DNA from: Mycolicibacterium xanthum | GTDB lineage: Bacteria; Actinomycetota; Actinomycetes; Mycobacteriales; Mycobacteriaceae | DNA: 64,000 bases | Direction of reading: 5' to 3' | Assembly: GCF_019710635.1 (NCBI RefSeq) | Contig: NZ_JAIFZS010000058.1 | Span: 1-64,000, forward strand | In this document: positions 40,086 through 49,709 of the stretch, piece after piece | Numbering within the stretch: position 1 is the stretch's first letter | How the letters are laid out: every line of letters begins with the position of its first letter | Program-made: the position numbers and the translations under genes | The notes under the pieces: generated by a model | What the model saw: the letters and a program-made list of their open reading frames with translations, nothing else | Told to the model about the DNA's origin: nothing | Database searches by the model: none

Positions 40086-41568
40086 CGTAGCCGATCGGCA
40101 CGACCGTCGGTGTCTCGGGCAGCTTTTCGCTGACATACTGCGACCGGATCCCGTCGATGTAGCGGCGGCAGCGCTGGGTGAGCCCTTCGGAGGTCTGCAT
40201 CCGGCCCTTGGTGACCAGGACGCCGAGATCGGCGCCCTTGAAGCGGTAGTCGCCCGGCCCGTAGACGCGCAGGAAGAAGCACTCGTCCTCGTGGGTGACG
40301 TCGTGCCAGTCCTTGGTGACACCGGCGAACCGCAGCGATCCGTCGTCCTCGAGGTGCCAGGTGCCGGTGCGCGGCACCTCCAGCAGTCGCTCGACGGAGT
40401 CCACGGTCTCCTTCATGATCAGCTGCGCCCACACGTCCACTGCCGCCAGATCGCGCCAGCGTTCGTTGATCTCGCCGATGTCCAGCTCGTAGTCGACGTC
40501 CATGAACTCCAGCAGGTGGAACAGGAACAGCGGAATGTCGGCGTAGGCGCCCGCGGTCACGTTGGTCATCGACGACGCCCCGGAGATGCGCGGGTTCAGC
40601 TCGCCGAGATAGACCTCGTCGGAGTCGAGGTCGACGAGCACGTCGACCTCGAAGAAGCCCCGATAACCCTCCTGGCGCAACCGATCACCCAGCCGGCGGA
40701 CGTGTTCGATCGCGACGGCGCGGTGCTGCTCGCTGAGGGCCTCCGGAAACAGGTCGTTGCCGCACCAGCCGCCCTTGTACGGGGTGAGCTCGGGATAGCC
40801 GGTCAGGTCTGTCATGAACGGCCCGACGACCGTCCCGTGCCGGGTGTTGACGGCCTCCACCGCCGCGGCGCGGTTGTTGATGCGCTTCATGATCTTGAGT
40901 TCCTCGCCGACCATGTGCTCGGCGTTGCGCCGCCAGTCGTCTTCTTCCTTGATGAAGAAGGTGGTCTTGCCCGAGTCGCCGTAGGGGGTCTGGACGACGA
41001 GGTCGGAGCCCAGGCCCGCGGCGCTGGCCTGCGCGGACAACTCGGCGTAACTGTCGGCGCGTCCGAGGACGTTGGGTACCGACGGAGCACCCGCCTCCTC
41101 GCCGAGTCGGGTCGTGACGATCTTGGAGTCCAGATGCCGGCGCAGCGAGTCCGGCGGCAGGATCAGGTTGTAGCCGAGCTCCGCGCAGATCTCCTCGGTC
41201 TCCTCGTCGAAGAACACCATCGCGATCATCGGCGCCATCCCCGAGGCCTCCGAACGAGCCGCGATGTGCGCCTGCACCTCGGGGTCGCGCAGCAGGTAGT
41301 TGTTGATCTCCTCGCTGCTCTCGAACTCGACGTAGGGCTTGTGTTTCGGGGTGAACACCAGCGGGTGGGCACCGTCCCAGGAGTCGTAGTAGACCAGGTA
41401 GCGGAAGTTGCGCACCCAACGGTCGATGCCCAGCAGGTTGAACGCGGTCGGCCCGACGAAGAAGATCGGGGACACGTTGGTCCGGAAGAAGCCGCGGATC
41501 TCCGAGATCGTCCGCAGTGTCTTGCGCGACGGCCCACTCGCACCGGCAACCTGGCTCTTTGGCCCCAT
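40078..41568 (-). CDS. ATP-grasp domain protein (carboxylase/ligase-like)
   Basis: A 496-residue protein of the ATP-grasp fold. LVVQTPYGDSGKTTFFI is the ATP-binding loop (the GxGxSGxG-like position), and FEVDVLVDLDSDEVYLGELNPRISG carries the metal-binding Glu and Asn. It is often labelled biotin carboxylase-like, but a stand-alone ligase forming an acyl-phosphate is equally possible; the substrate is unknown. The ATG at 41568 has GAGAGG upstream; ATG 41598 and TTG 41604 are alternatives. It is divergent from the amine oxidase gene, with 132 bp between. Confidence 0.8.
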   Translation of the reverse strand: MGPKSQVAGASGPSRKTLRTISEIRGFFRTNVSPIFFVGPTAFNLLGIDRWVRNFRYLVYYDSWDGAHPLVFTPKHKPYVEFESSEEINNYLLRDPEVQAHIAARSEASGMAPMIAMVFFDEETEEICAELGYNLILPPDSLRRHLDSKIVTTRLGEEAGAPSVPNVLGRADSYAELSAQASAAGLGSDLVVQTPYGDSGKTTFFIKEEDDWRRNAEHMVGEELKIMKRINNRAAAVEAVNTRHGTVVGPFMTDLTGYPELTPYKGGWCGNDLFPEALSEQHRAVAIEHVRRLGDRLRQEGYRGFFEVDVLVDLDSDEVYLGELNPRISGASSMTNVTAGAYADIPLFLFHLLEFMDVDYELDIGEINERWRDLAAVDVWAQLIMKETVDSVERLLEVPRTGTWHLEDDGSLRFAGVTKDWHDVTHEDECFFLRVYGPGDYRFKGADLGVLVTKGRMQTSEGLTQRCRRYIDGIRSQYVSEKLPETPTVVPIGYVK

Positions 41569-41700
41569 CACCACCGCCTCTCGGGGGTATCGTCGCATAG
41601 TCAACGACGGTCGTCCATGCCCGGCAAGGGGTCTGGGCTCACCGGCCGGGACAACCCGGCTGGGCCGTCGTCGTTGCTGGTCTGAAAGGGGCTGTCGGCC

Positions 41701-43617
41701 ATGGCATCACACCCACTGGAACCTCTGAATGCCGAGGAGTTCAGCCGCACCGCCCAGATACTGCGCCGCGACGGCCACGTCACCGACACCTTCCGCTTCG
41801 CGTCGATCGAACTGCTGGAACCGCCCAAGCAGCAGGTGCTGGCGTGGCGGGCCGGCGACCCGGTGCCGCGGCAGTCCTTCGCGGTGGTGTGGAACCGTTC
41901 GGACAACAAGACCTACGAAGCGATCGTCGATCTGACCGGCGACACCGTCGTCTCGGTCGAGCACATCCCCGACGTCACGCCGAACTTCACCGTCGACGAG
42001 TTCCACGACGTGGACGAGGCGCTGCGCCGGCATCCGGACGTCATCGCCAAGCTGCGGGACCGCGGCATCACCGACATGAGCCTGGTCATCGTCGACGTCT
42101 GGACCTACGGCAAGGCGCTCATGCCCGAGAAGTACCGCGACCGTCGGCTGGGCTGGGCCGACCTGTGGGTCCGCGAGACGCCCGACGGCAACCCGTACGC
42201 CCACCCGGTCCCGGGGCTGAAGCTCATCGTGGACATGAACACCAACGAACTGCTCGACATCGACGACGGCTACGACGTCGGAATGCCTGCGGTGCAGGGC
42301 GAATACGTGCCCGGGCCGTGGAAGGGCGAGCAGCGCACCGACCTCAAGCCCCTGCACATCACCCAGCCCGAGGGCGGATCTTTCACGATCGACGGCACCG
42401 AGCTGCGGTGGCAGAACTGGTCGATGCGGCTCGGCTTCAACTACCGCGAGGGCCCGGTGATCTATCAGGTGGCCTACGACGACCACGGGGTGCGGCGCGA
42501 AATCGCCTACCGGATGTCGTTCGCCGAGATGGTGGTGCCCTACCGCGACCCAACCTTCGACCACTACCGCAGGACCGCCTACGACATCGGCGAGTGGGGC
42601 CTGGGTTTCATGACCACCTCGCTGGAACTCGGATGCGACTGCCTGGGCGAGATCACCTATGTGGATGCCGTACTGCACGATTCGACCGGTGCGCCGTACG
42701 ACATCAAGAACGCGATCTGCCTGCACGAAGAGGACAACGCCGTGCTCTGGAAGCACGTCGACCCCGCGACCGGTGCCGAAGTACGCCGGCAACGACGCAT
42801 GGTGGTGTCCTGCCACGTCACCGTCGCCAACTACGAGTACCTCGTCTACTGGCGCTTCTATCAGGACGGCAACATCGAGTGCGAGGTGCGGGCGACCGGC
42901 ATCATGGTCACCACGCCGTACGCCGAGGGTGCGGACGCACCGCCGTACGGGACGGTGGTCGACACCCGCACCTACGCACCGTTCCATCAGCATTTCCTGG
43001 TCGCCCGACTGGATCTCGACGTCGACGGCTCGGCGAACACGGTCGTCGAGGTCGACTCGGTCGCGCCCCCGGTGTCCGCGGAGAATCCCTACGGTCTTGC
43101 GCTCGTCACCCAATCCACCCCGATCACGTCGGAGTCGTCATCGGCCCGCGACTACAACTGGGAGACCCAGCGTGGGTGGAAGGTGATGAATCCGGACAAG
43201 CAGAACCGCCACGGCACCCCGGTCGCCTACAAGCTGGTGCCCGGTGCCGCGTTCCCGGCGATGATGGATCCCTCGACGCCGCAATACCTTCGGGCCCCGG
43301 TGATCGGCCACACGCTGTGGGTGACGCAGCACGACGACGACGAGCGCTGGCCGTGTGGCAAATACCCCACCCAGTCCACCGTCGACACCGGATTGACCGA
43401 GTGGATCAAGGACGACGCGCCACTGGAGTACGCCGACGTCGTGCTCTGGTACGTGTTCGGCATCCACCACATCACCCGGGTGGAGGAGTGGCCGATCATG
43501 CCCGTCGACACGGTGTCGTTCTGGCTCAAGCCGTTCGGGTTCTTCGATCAGAACCCGTCGATCGACGTCGCACCGACGCCGAAGGCCGACGGCGGCGCCT
43601 GCCACACCACGGCCTGA
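41701..43617 (+). CDS. Copper-containing primary-amine oxidase
   Basis: A 638-residue copper amine oxidase. The topaquinone precursor is Tyr378 in the diagnostic VANYEY. Copper-ligand histidines are His429 and His431 (FHQHF), with a third expected near IHHITR in the C-terminal part. The proton-abstracting Asp should lie in the YDIGEWGLG region. It oxidises primary amines to aldehyde, NH3 and H2O2. The neighbouring permease suggests imported amines such as phenylethylamine or tyramine. Start ATG with GAAAGG upstream. Confidence 0.94.
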   Translation: MASHPLEPLNAEEFSRTAQILRRDGHVTDTFRFASIELLEPPKQQVLAWRAGDPVPRQSFAVVWNRSDNKTYEAIVDLTGDTVVSVEHIPDVTPNFTVDEFHDVDEALRRHPDVIAKLRDRGITDMSLVIVDVWTYGKALMPEKYRDRRLGWADLWVRETPDGNPYAHPVPGLKLIVDMNTNELLDIDDGYDVGMPAVQGEYVPGPWKGEQRTDLKPLHITQPEGGSFTIDGTELRWQNWSMRLGFNYREGPVIYQVAYDDHGVRREIAYRMSFAEMVVPYRDPTFDHYRRTAYDIGEWGLGFMTTSLELGCDCLGEITYVDAVLHDSTGAPYDIKNAICLHEEDNAVLWKHVDPATGAEVRRQRRMVVSCHVTVANYEYLVYWRFYQDGNIECEVRATGIMVTTPYAEGADAPPYGTVVDTRTYAPFHQHFLVARLDLDVDGSANTVVEVDSVAPPVSAENPYGLALVTQSTPITSESSSARDYNWETQRGWKVMNPDKQNRHGTPVAYKLVPGAAFPAMMDPSTPQYLRAPVIGHTLWVTQHDDDERWPCGKYPTQSTVDTGLTEWIKDDAPLEYADVVLWYVFGIHHITRVEEWPIMPVDTVSFWLKPFGFFDQNPSIDVAPTPKADGGACHTTA

Positions 43618-43647
43618 CCCCGGGGCAGGCGGGGCACCGCCCGGCGG

Positions 43648-45183
43648 CTACGGCTCGTCGACGACGAGGACCGGCGTGTCCTTGCGCAGCGTCTGTCCAC
43701 GGAAGAACGCCGGCTGGCGGGCCCGCATGATCAGCATGAACACCAGGCCGACCACGATCAGCCCGAGACCGAGGATCAGCACCAGGCCGACACCGCCGAT
43801 GCTGGCGCCGCTGCCGTAGTCCGGTGAGGCGCTGTCCCGGATCGTCACCAGGAAGACCCCGAGCAGACCCAGTCCGCCGAGCAACGGGAACAGGAACTTG
43901 AACACCACGCTCTGGATGTTCTTGAACAGTTCGTGGCGGAAGAACCAGATGCAGGCGAACGCGGTCAGGCCGTAGTAGAAGCAGATCATGATGCCCAGCG
44001 AGTAGATGGTGTCGGTGAGCACGTTTTCGCTGGTGAACGTCAGGATCGAGTAGAACAGTGCCGCGCCGACGCCGGCGGCCAGCGTTGCGAAGGACGGGGT
44101 GAGGAAGCGCGGGTGGATGGTGGCGAAGCGCTCGGGGAACGCCTTGTAGGTGCCCATCGCCAGCATGGTGCGCGACGTCGGCAGGAACGTGGTGATCAGG
44201 CTCGCCGCGCTGGAGGCCAGCACGGCCAGGAACAGGAACAGGTGCAGCGGGCCGCCCATCACCGGTTCGGCCAGCGCCCCGAACACGTTGTCGGCGATCT
44301 CCTCGTTGCCCAGCCCCAGGCCCTCGGCGCCGACCCCTGCGTACATCTGGGTGGCGACGGCCACCAACAGGTAGGTCAGCAGGATCGACAGCACGCACAG
44401 CAGCGCGGCCCGGCCCGGGGTCTTGTCGGAGTCCTTGGTCTCCTCGTTGACGGTCAGTGCGGTGTCCCAGCCCCAGAACGCGAAGATCGACCCGGACAGG
44501 CCCGCGATGAACGCCGACAGCGTCAGACCGGCGGGGCTGAACCAGTCCCAGCTGAACGATATACCGGTCGGCGAGGAACCGGCCTTGGCGAAGGCCATCA
44601 CGGTGAACACCAACAGCACCAGCATCTGGAACCCGACCAGGAAGAACTGGACATGTTCGGTGGTGGTGATGCCCCGGTAGGCGACCGCGGTCGCGATGGC
44701 CAGGAAGGCCAGGCAGGTCAGGACGTTGATCGGTTTGTTCTCCCACAGTCCGGCGATGGACTCGCTGTTGAACAGGTCGCCGATGAATTGATAGAAGAAC
44801 TGCACGGCGACGCCGGCCAGGTTGGAGAGCACGATGACGGTCGCGAGCACCGCCGCCCAGCCACCGAGCCAGCCGACATAGGGCCCGAACGCCTTGGTGG
44901 TCCAGGTGAACGACGTTCCGCAGTCCGGTGCGACCTTGTTGAGTTCGCGGTAGGCGTATGCGGCGAAGAACATCGGCAGGAACCCGGCGATGATGACCAC
45001 CGCCATCTTGCTCTCGGCCTCGGCGACCAGAATGCCGATCGTCGCCGTCAACGCATAGGCCGGGGCCACCGACGAGATGCCGAGGACGGTACCGCCGAGT
45101 AACCCGACGGCGTTGTGGGACAGTCCCTTGTCCTGAAGATCAACCTCAGGGCGGTGGAGCGGGTCGTGCGCCTCGATCTGCAT
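43648..45183 (-). CDS. APC-family amino acid/amine permease
   Basis: A 511-residue permease with about 12 membrane helices. The first, GISSVAPAYALTATIGILVA, includes the unwound segment typical of APC transporters. DCGTSFTWTTKAFGPYVGWLGGW is the conserved helix 3 region and FWGWDTALTVNEETKD the helix 6-7 loop. It probably imports amino acids or amines for the adjacent amine oxidase. ATG at 45183 with GTGAGG upstream. The leader contains two TTAGCT repeats (~45219-45245) that may be regulatory. Confidence 0.9.
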   Translation of the reverse strand: MQIEAHDPLHRPEVDLQDKGLSHNAVGLLGGTVLGISSVAPAYALTATIGILVAEAESKMAVVIIAGFLPMFFAAYAYRELNKVAPDCGTSFTWTTKAFGPYVGWLGGWAAVLATVIVLSNLAGVAVQFFYQFIGDLFNSESIAGLWENKPINVLTCLAFLAIATAVAYRGITTTEHVQFFLVGFQMLVLLVFTVMAFAKAGSSPTGISFSWDWFSPAGLTLSAFIAGLSGSIFAFWGWDTALTVNEETKDSDKTPGRAALLCVLSILLTYLLVAVATQMYAGVGAEGLGLGNEEIADNVFGALAEPVMGGPLHLFLFLAVLASSAASLITTFLPTSRTMLAMGTYKAFPERFATIHPRFLTPSFATLAAGVGAALFYSILTFTSENVLTDTIYSLGIMICFYYGLTAFACIWFFRHELFKNIQSVVFKFLFPLLGGLGLLGVFLVTIRDSASPDYGSGASIGGVGLVLILGLGLIVVGLVFMLIMRARQPAFFRGQTLRKDTPVLVVDEP

Positions 45184-45399
45184 GATGACCTCACCGGATC
45201 GGTATGGGATTTTGCCCAAGCTAACCACGGTTTCACCAGCTAAGCAGCGGTTTCCGGGCACCTCGCCGGTGTCGGGAATCGCGCCGGGCCGCGGTTGGCA
45301 GCGAATGCACAGCAGCCGCGACTGGTCTCGGGAGGCGCCCGGCGTGCAGCATCGAGCGGCAGGTGTCACAGCGACATCGAGACACCTGGGAGGTGCGCC

Positions 45400-45588
45400 A
45401 TGAATGACCGACACAGCTGCGCCGGCTGCCACCGACGTCCGCGCCTAGTCGATTCCGTACTGTGTGTGACCTGCGGATTCTCGACCATCGAAGCGTCCGA
45501 GGCGCGCTGGAATCAGCAGGCTCGTCCCGGCCCGGTGGCCGGTGCGCTCCCGTCGCGGCGATACGGCGCCACAGCGTACGGGACCTGA
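45400..45588 (+). CDS. Small zinc-ribbon-like protein
   Basis: A 62-residue protein. CAGC (Cys7/Cys10) and CVTC near residues 22-25 form a CxxC-x11-CxxC zinc-ribbon pattern; the rest is basic and unstructured. The ATG at 45400 follows GGGAGGTGCGCC, a strong ribosome-binding site. It has no recognised family and sits divergent from the permease. Confidence 0.7.
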   Translation: MNDRHSCAGCHRRPRLVDSVLCVTCGFSTIEASEARWNQQARPGPVAGALPSRRYGATAYGT

Positions 45589-45901
45589 CATGTCGGCGAC
45601 CACGGGTCGATCTATCAACGATCTTTGAACCTGTTGTACGCCAATATCTTTCACGGTCAGATCCGAACCGTCAGGTGGCTGTGGGGCCGTGGCGGTGGCC
45701 GGAGCCGGCGATGCCGCCGGACCGCACCACCACCGCCTGCCTGAAGCGAGGCTGAAGGAAACCCGGCTGAGGCGCCCGACTTCAGGTTCGCTTCAGGTAA
45801 CCCCGCGAACGTCGACTCCGTAAGTACCCAACAGGCGCCGCGGGAAGACCTGATGTCTGCATCGCAAACCCAGCGGTCGTCGACGAAAGGAGAGTTCGAT
45901 C
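45589..45901 (+). other. Intergenic region upstream of the aquaporin gene
   Basis: 313 bp without a gene. The first half is relatively AT-rich around 45610-45660 with no clear site. The second half carries the response-regulator-type repeats, a -10-like hexamer and a 69-nt leader described separately. Confidence 0.6.
45741..45826 (+). promoter_or_regulatory. Paired CTTCAG direct repeats and promoter (copy 1)
   Basis: CTGAAG-N5-CTGAAG (45741-45757), a 22-bp gap, then CTTCAG-GTTCG-CTTCAG (45780-45796). Each pair has the 11-bp period of OmpR/PhoB-family sites, on opposite strands. A -10-like TAAGTA starts 24 nt after the last repeat and lies 81 nt before the aquaporin ATG. The same architecture with identical distances is found at 50429-50514 beside the response regulator gene. 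Confidence 0.75.
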
Positions 45902-46624
45902 ATGACCGCAGTTGACACGACCACAGTCACGTTTGACACCCGCTCGACCGCCGCGCAACGGCCCACCGCGCGCGGGGCCCACCTGCCCGCGACCGCGCGG
46001 CGGTACCTCGTGGAAGCGATCGGGACGCTGGTTCTGGTCTTCACCGTCGGGGCCAGCGTTCGCAGTGGCAGCATCCTGGCGCCGCTGGCCATCGGGGCGG
46101 TGCTGATGGCGATGATCTACGCCGGCGGCCACATCTCGGGAGCCCACTACAACCCGGCGGTCACGGTCGCCGCGCTGGCGCGCGGCCGGATCGACGCGCG
46201 CGAAGCGATCGGCTACTGGATCGCCCAGTTCGCCGGGGGGTTGGTCGGCGCCGGCGCCGTGTCGGCCGTCGTGCCGGCCGGAGAAACCGCGGCGCTGGGC
46301 CTGTCCGGCCACGCCCTGATGGGCGCGGTCGTCGCCGAGCTGCTGTTCACCTTCGTCCTGTGCTACGTCGTGCTGAATGTCGCCACCAGCAAGGACCACC
46401 CCGACAACTCGTTCTATGGGCTGGCCATCGGCTTCACCGTGGCGGCCGGCGCAGTCGCCGTCGGCGGCGTCTCGGGTGCGGCGTTCAACCCCGCGGTGGT
46501 TCTCGGCGGCGCCGCGTTGGGTTTGTTCACGCTGCCGATGTTGCCGGTGTACTTCGCGGCCCAGATCGTCGCCGGCGTCGCCGCGGGTATGGCGTTCCGG
46601 GCACTGAATCCCGACGACAAGTAA
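45902..46624 (+). CDS. Aquaporin (MIP family)
   Basis: A 240-residue channel with six membrane helices and both pore motifs: HYNPAVT (NPA 1, ~residue 82) and FNPAVV (NPA 2, ~residue 197). The second half has a Gly/Ala-rich GVSGAAFNPA as in AqpZ-like water channels. The ~30-residue Thr/Arg-rich N-terminus is cytoplasmic. AAAGGAG lies before the ATG. The promoter cassette suggests control by the two-component system at 48.3-50.4 kb. A strong hairpin follows the gene. Confidence 0.92.
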   Translation: MTAVDTTTVTFDTRSTAAQRPTARGAHLPATARRYLVEAIGTLVLVFTVGASVRSGSILAPLAIGAVLMAMIYAGGHISGAHYNPAVTVAALARGRIDAREAIGYWIAQFAGGLVGAGAVSAVVPAGETAALGLSGHALMGAVVAELLFTFVLCYVVLNVATSKDHPDNSFYGLAIGFTVAAGAVAVGGVSGAAFNPAVVLGGAALGLFTLPMLPVYFAAQIVAGVAAGMAFRALNPDDK

Positions 46625-46646
46625 GGACCGAAGCGGTTCGCAGCGC

Positions 46647-46688
46647 GCGGCCCTCCTCTCAACCGGGCACCGGAGAGAGGAGGGCCGC
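46647..46688 (+). terminator. Hairpin after the aquaporin gene
   Basis: A perfect 14-bp stem (46647-46660 with 46675-46688; CGGCCCTCCTCTC/GAGAGGAGGGCCG core), 14-nt loop, 22 nt after the stop, no T-tract. Confidence 0.65.
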
Positions 46689-46773
46689 CTGCTGAACGCT
46701 GTAAACCGCGGCCGACAGATCGTAGAATCCGCCGCAGAACACCTGTCCGAGCTATCGCGGAGGTGGTACGGGC

Positions 46774-48267
46774 GTGGCTCCTCATCCCGATGACGTCTAC
46801 CCGTGGTCTACCGGTCGATCCAGGCGCAGCGCCCTTCGCGATCTGGGCGCACTCGCGGCGCTGGCCGTGACCGGGTCGACTCTCGCCTGCTCCCGGCGTG
46901 GACAGAACGGTGAAGATTCGGCGCCGGCGCCGGCGGCCGGCGCCAGCCTGTTCGAGGCCGACGTCGCCCGGGCCGCCCGAGAGCTCATCGATGTCACCCC
47001 GGACGACCAGCGGGCCAGACTGGTGATGGCCTTCGACAGTGAATCCCGCACCCGCGGGCAGGACCGGAGCCAGACCGAAGCCTTCTGCGCGGTGCTGCAA
47101 TGGTGTCCGCTGGGGTGGGGAATCACGATCGGTGCGATGACGACACCGCAACGCACGGCGGCGCACGCCCTGCTGAATCGGGCGATGTCGCCGGGCGGGT
47201 ACCAAGCTCTGCTTGCCGTCCTGAACCGCAACCGCGTCATCGGCGAAATGGAGGACGTCGGGGACGGGGGAGTCATCCGCCGGATTCTGGACACCGATCC
47301 GACCGCGAGCGGCGCACAATCGGTGTTCGATGTCGCGCAGAACCCGGACCCGTCCAAGCCGTGGTACCCGGTCGTGGGCGGCGCGAAAGAGTTCCTGGGG
47401 TCGGGCATGGCCATCGATTGGAGCTGGGGCCTACCGCCCGGCCTACAGGCGCGATACGACCAGTTCTCCAACTACACGATCGGGATCTTCGGAAACCCCG
47501 GCGACGACGCCTGGGCCATTCGGTTCGAAGGGCATCACATCACCGTGAACCTGACGTTCCAGAAGAACGACGACGGTCGGGTCGACGTGCATTCCACGCC
47601 GATGTTCTTCGGCTCGTTCCCGATGATCATTCCCGAGTCCCCGTTCGGAACCGAGGACAAGGACAAGCAATGGCACTGGACCACGGGCCAGGTGCTGATG
47701 CTGGGTGTCGTTCACCACCTTCGCGAATTCTGGCGCAATGTCCCGGAGGCGGCGCGCAGTGCGGCGTTCATCGGCGCGGACCTGATGGAGCAGGCGCCGC
47801 CGCTGGTGCTCGACACACCGGCCTCCTCGATGATCGCGGCGCTGTCACCCACCGTCGATCGGCAAGCGATCGCCGCGTACCCACACATCGAGGTCAGCGC
47901 CGCCGAGTTGGGTGAACCCGCGTTGTGGAATCTGCGCCAAGCGTTTGCCTTCTACACGGGAGCGATGAATCCCACCATCGGCCCGGACTATCTGGCCCGC
48001 TTCGACAATGCGGTCGACGGCGGAGCGAAGTTCACCCTGTCCTGGGCCGGAGAGCAGCTGGATGAGATCGGTTCACATCACTACACCTACGCCGTGGTGG
48101 ATGATCTCCTGCTGGAAGTCCTTCAGAGCAACCAGTTTTCGGTGCAGCACGACCCGGAGGTCACGGGCAACCATCTGCACACCATGCTGCGCGATCTGAG
48201 CTTCGACTGGGACGACCCGATGCGTCGGCATCATCAGGGCGATCACACGACGACGCACCAGGGTTGA
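46774..48267 (+). CDS. DUF3500 lipoprotein, probable Tat substrate
   Basis: A 497-residue protein. The N-terminus has SRRSALRDLG (twin Arg), a hydrophobic stretch and the lipobox TLAC (Cys ~39), so it is probably exported by Tat and lipidated. The rest matches DUF3500 proteins, with IGIFGNPGDDAWAIRFEGHH and HLREFW-type motifs; their activity is not established. GTG start with GGAGGTGGT upstream. It is convergent with the histidine kinase; a 20-bp palindrome spans both stops. Confidence 0.82.
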   Translation: MAPHPDDVYPWSTGRSRRSALRDLGALAALAVTGSTLACSRRGQNGEDSAPAPAAGASLFEADVARAARELIDVTPDDQRARLVMAFDSESRTRGQDRSQTEAFCAVLQWCPLGWGITIGAMTTPQRTAAHALLNRAMSPGGYQALLAVLNRNRVIGEMEDVGDGGVIRRILDTDPTASGAQSVFDVAQNPDPSKPWYPVVGGAKEFLGSGMAIDWSWGLPPGLQARYDQFSNYTIGIFGNPGDDAWAIRFEGHHITVNLTFQKNDDGRVDVHSTPMFFGSFPMIIPESPFGTEDKDKQWHWTTGQVLMLGVVHHLREFWRNVPEAARSAAFIGADLMEQAPPLVLDTPASSMIAALSPTVDRQAIAAYPHIEVSAAELGEPALWNLRQAFAFYTGAMNPTIGPDYLARFDNAVDGGAKFTLSWAGEQLDEIGSHHYTYAVVDDLLLEVLQSNQFSVQHDPEVTGNHLHTMLRDLSFDWDDPMRRHHQGDHTTTHQG

Positions 48268-48281
48268 CCCGCGGGTCAACC
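48262..48281. terminator. 20-bp perfect palindrome spanning two convergent stop codons
   Basis: GGTTGACCC-GC-GGGTCAACC contains the TGA of the DUF3500 gene (48265-48267) and the TGA of the kinase gene (48276-48278, minus strand). It probably works as a bidirectional terminator. Confidence 0.5.
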
Positions 48282-49709
48282 GACCGGCAGCGACAGCCGG
48301 AAGGTGGCCCCGTCGCGACTGGACAGGCACTCCAACGACCCGTGGTGGGCCTCGGCGAGTCCGCGGGCGATCGGCAGTCCGAGCCCGGCGCCACCGGAGT
48401 CCTGGTCCCTGGCGTCGTCGAGGCGGACAAGTCGGTCGAATATCCGTTCCCGGTCGCCCTCGGCGATGCCCGGACCGGTATCGCTGACCGTGACTTGTGC
48501 CGTGTCGTCCACCTTTTCGACGTGAACGGTGATCTGGCCCGCCGGCGGTGTATGGCGGCGGGCGTTGTCGAGCAGATTGGACAGAATCTGCGCGACCCTG
48601 GTCGGATCGGCGTCGACGTAGAGCTCTGGATCGCCGGTACGCCGGACGGTGACCTCCGGCGCCAGCATCGCCGTGCGATCCACTTCGTCGGTGGCGATTC
48701 GCCCGAGGTCGGTGTGTTCCGGACGCAGGCTGAGACCGGCGTCGATGCGGGCGATGTCGAGCAGGTCGTGGACCAGCCGCGCGGCCCGTCGGGTTTCGCC
48801 GGCCAGCAACTCGGCGTACCGCCGCGTCCGCGCCCGCGAAGGGTCCGCACCGTCGGGCGCATCGGACCGTTTGGTGGCAGAGGCGATGAGCTGGTCGGCG
48901 ACCGCCTGGATGCCCGCCAGCGGGGTACGCAGCTCGTGGGCGGCGTCGGAGAGAAAGCGTCGGCTCTGCGCTTCGGCCCGGCGTGCGACCGCCGCGGCGT
49001 CATTGGCGTTCTGCTCGGCGGACTCCAGCGCATCGAGCATGCGGTCGAACGCCTCGGCGGCGTGTCCGAGTTCTGTCCCCGGGCGGTCGGGATGCAGCCG
49101 GCGGCCCCGATCGCCGAGCGTGATGCCGTCGGCGGTCGCAGTCAGGCGCTGCAGCGGAGACAGCGCCCGCCCGGCTGCGAACCGCACCGCCAGCGCCGCC
49201 ACCACGAGCGTCACGATCGCCCCGATCAGCATGTTCCGCCGCACCGTGGCCCGCGTCCGGCTGACGCCGCTGGTGTCGGCCTGGATGGTCAGCAGCGAGC
49301 CGTCGGACAGCAGGCCGGTCACCTTGAGGCTCGGAAGGTCACCCCAGGGCATCGGTGTCTGCCCCGCGACGTCTATCGGGGCGGGCGTGGGTAGCGGATG
49401 GGGATGTTCTGGCGCCGGAACGATGTCGGGATCGCCGTAGCGGGTGCCGTCGGCGCCGATCAGCTGGACCCGGAAATCGGGCTCCTGAAGAACGTCGACC
49501 AGTTCCTGCGGGCTGAGCCCCGCCTCGACCAGGGCCGGCGCATCGTAGAAGAGGTCGGCCAACTCGTCATCGAGGTCGTCGGTGAGGCGCGCACCGAATA
49601 CGGTGTCGAACGCGAACCCCACCAGGATCAACAGCACGGCGATCAGCCCGACCGCGGCGACGGTGACCCGGCGGCGCAACGACGGGGTCGGCGTGGTCTG
49701 CCGGCTCAT
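48276..49709 (-). CDS. Two-component sensor histidine kinase
   Basis: A 477-residue membrane kinase. First membrane helix at ~15-37, extracytoplasmic sensor domain ~38-160 (Pro/Asp-rich, no known fold), second helix ~162-182, then HAMP (~183-235). HisKA has the phospho-acceptor His in SDAAHELRTPLAG (~255), and the ATPase domain has NLLDNARRH (N box), DTGPGI (G1) and GGAGLGLPIA (G2). Its start overlaps the response regulator stop (ATGA), so they form one operon. The signal is unknown; aquaporin control would suit osmotic or envelope stress. Confidence 0.93.
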   Translation of the reverse strand: MSRQTTPTPSLRRRVTVAAVGLIAVLLILVGFAFDTVFGARLTDDLDDELADLFYDAPALVEAGLSPQELVDVLQEPDFRVQLIGADGTRYGDPDIVPAPEHPHPLPTPAPIDVAGQTPMPWGDLPSLKVTGLLSDGSLLTIQADTSGVSRTRATVRRNMLIGAIVTLVVAALAVRFAAGRALSPLQRLTATADGITLGDRGRRLHPDRPGTELGHAAEAFDRMLDALESAEQNANDAAAVARRAEAQSRRFLSDAAHELRTPLAGIQAVADQLIASATKRSDAPDGADPSRARTRRYAELLAGETRRAARLVHDLLDIARIDAGLSLRPEHTDLGRIATDEVDRTAMLAPEVTVRRTGDPELYVDADPTRVAQILSNLLDNARRHTPPAGQITVHVEKVDDTAQVTVSDTGPGIAEGDRERIFDRLVRLDDARDQDSGGAGLGLPIARGLAEAHHGSLECLSSRDGATFRLSLPVG

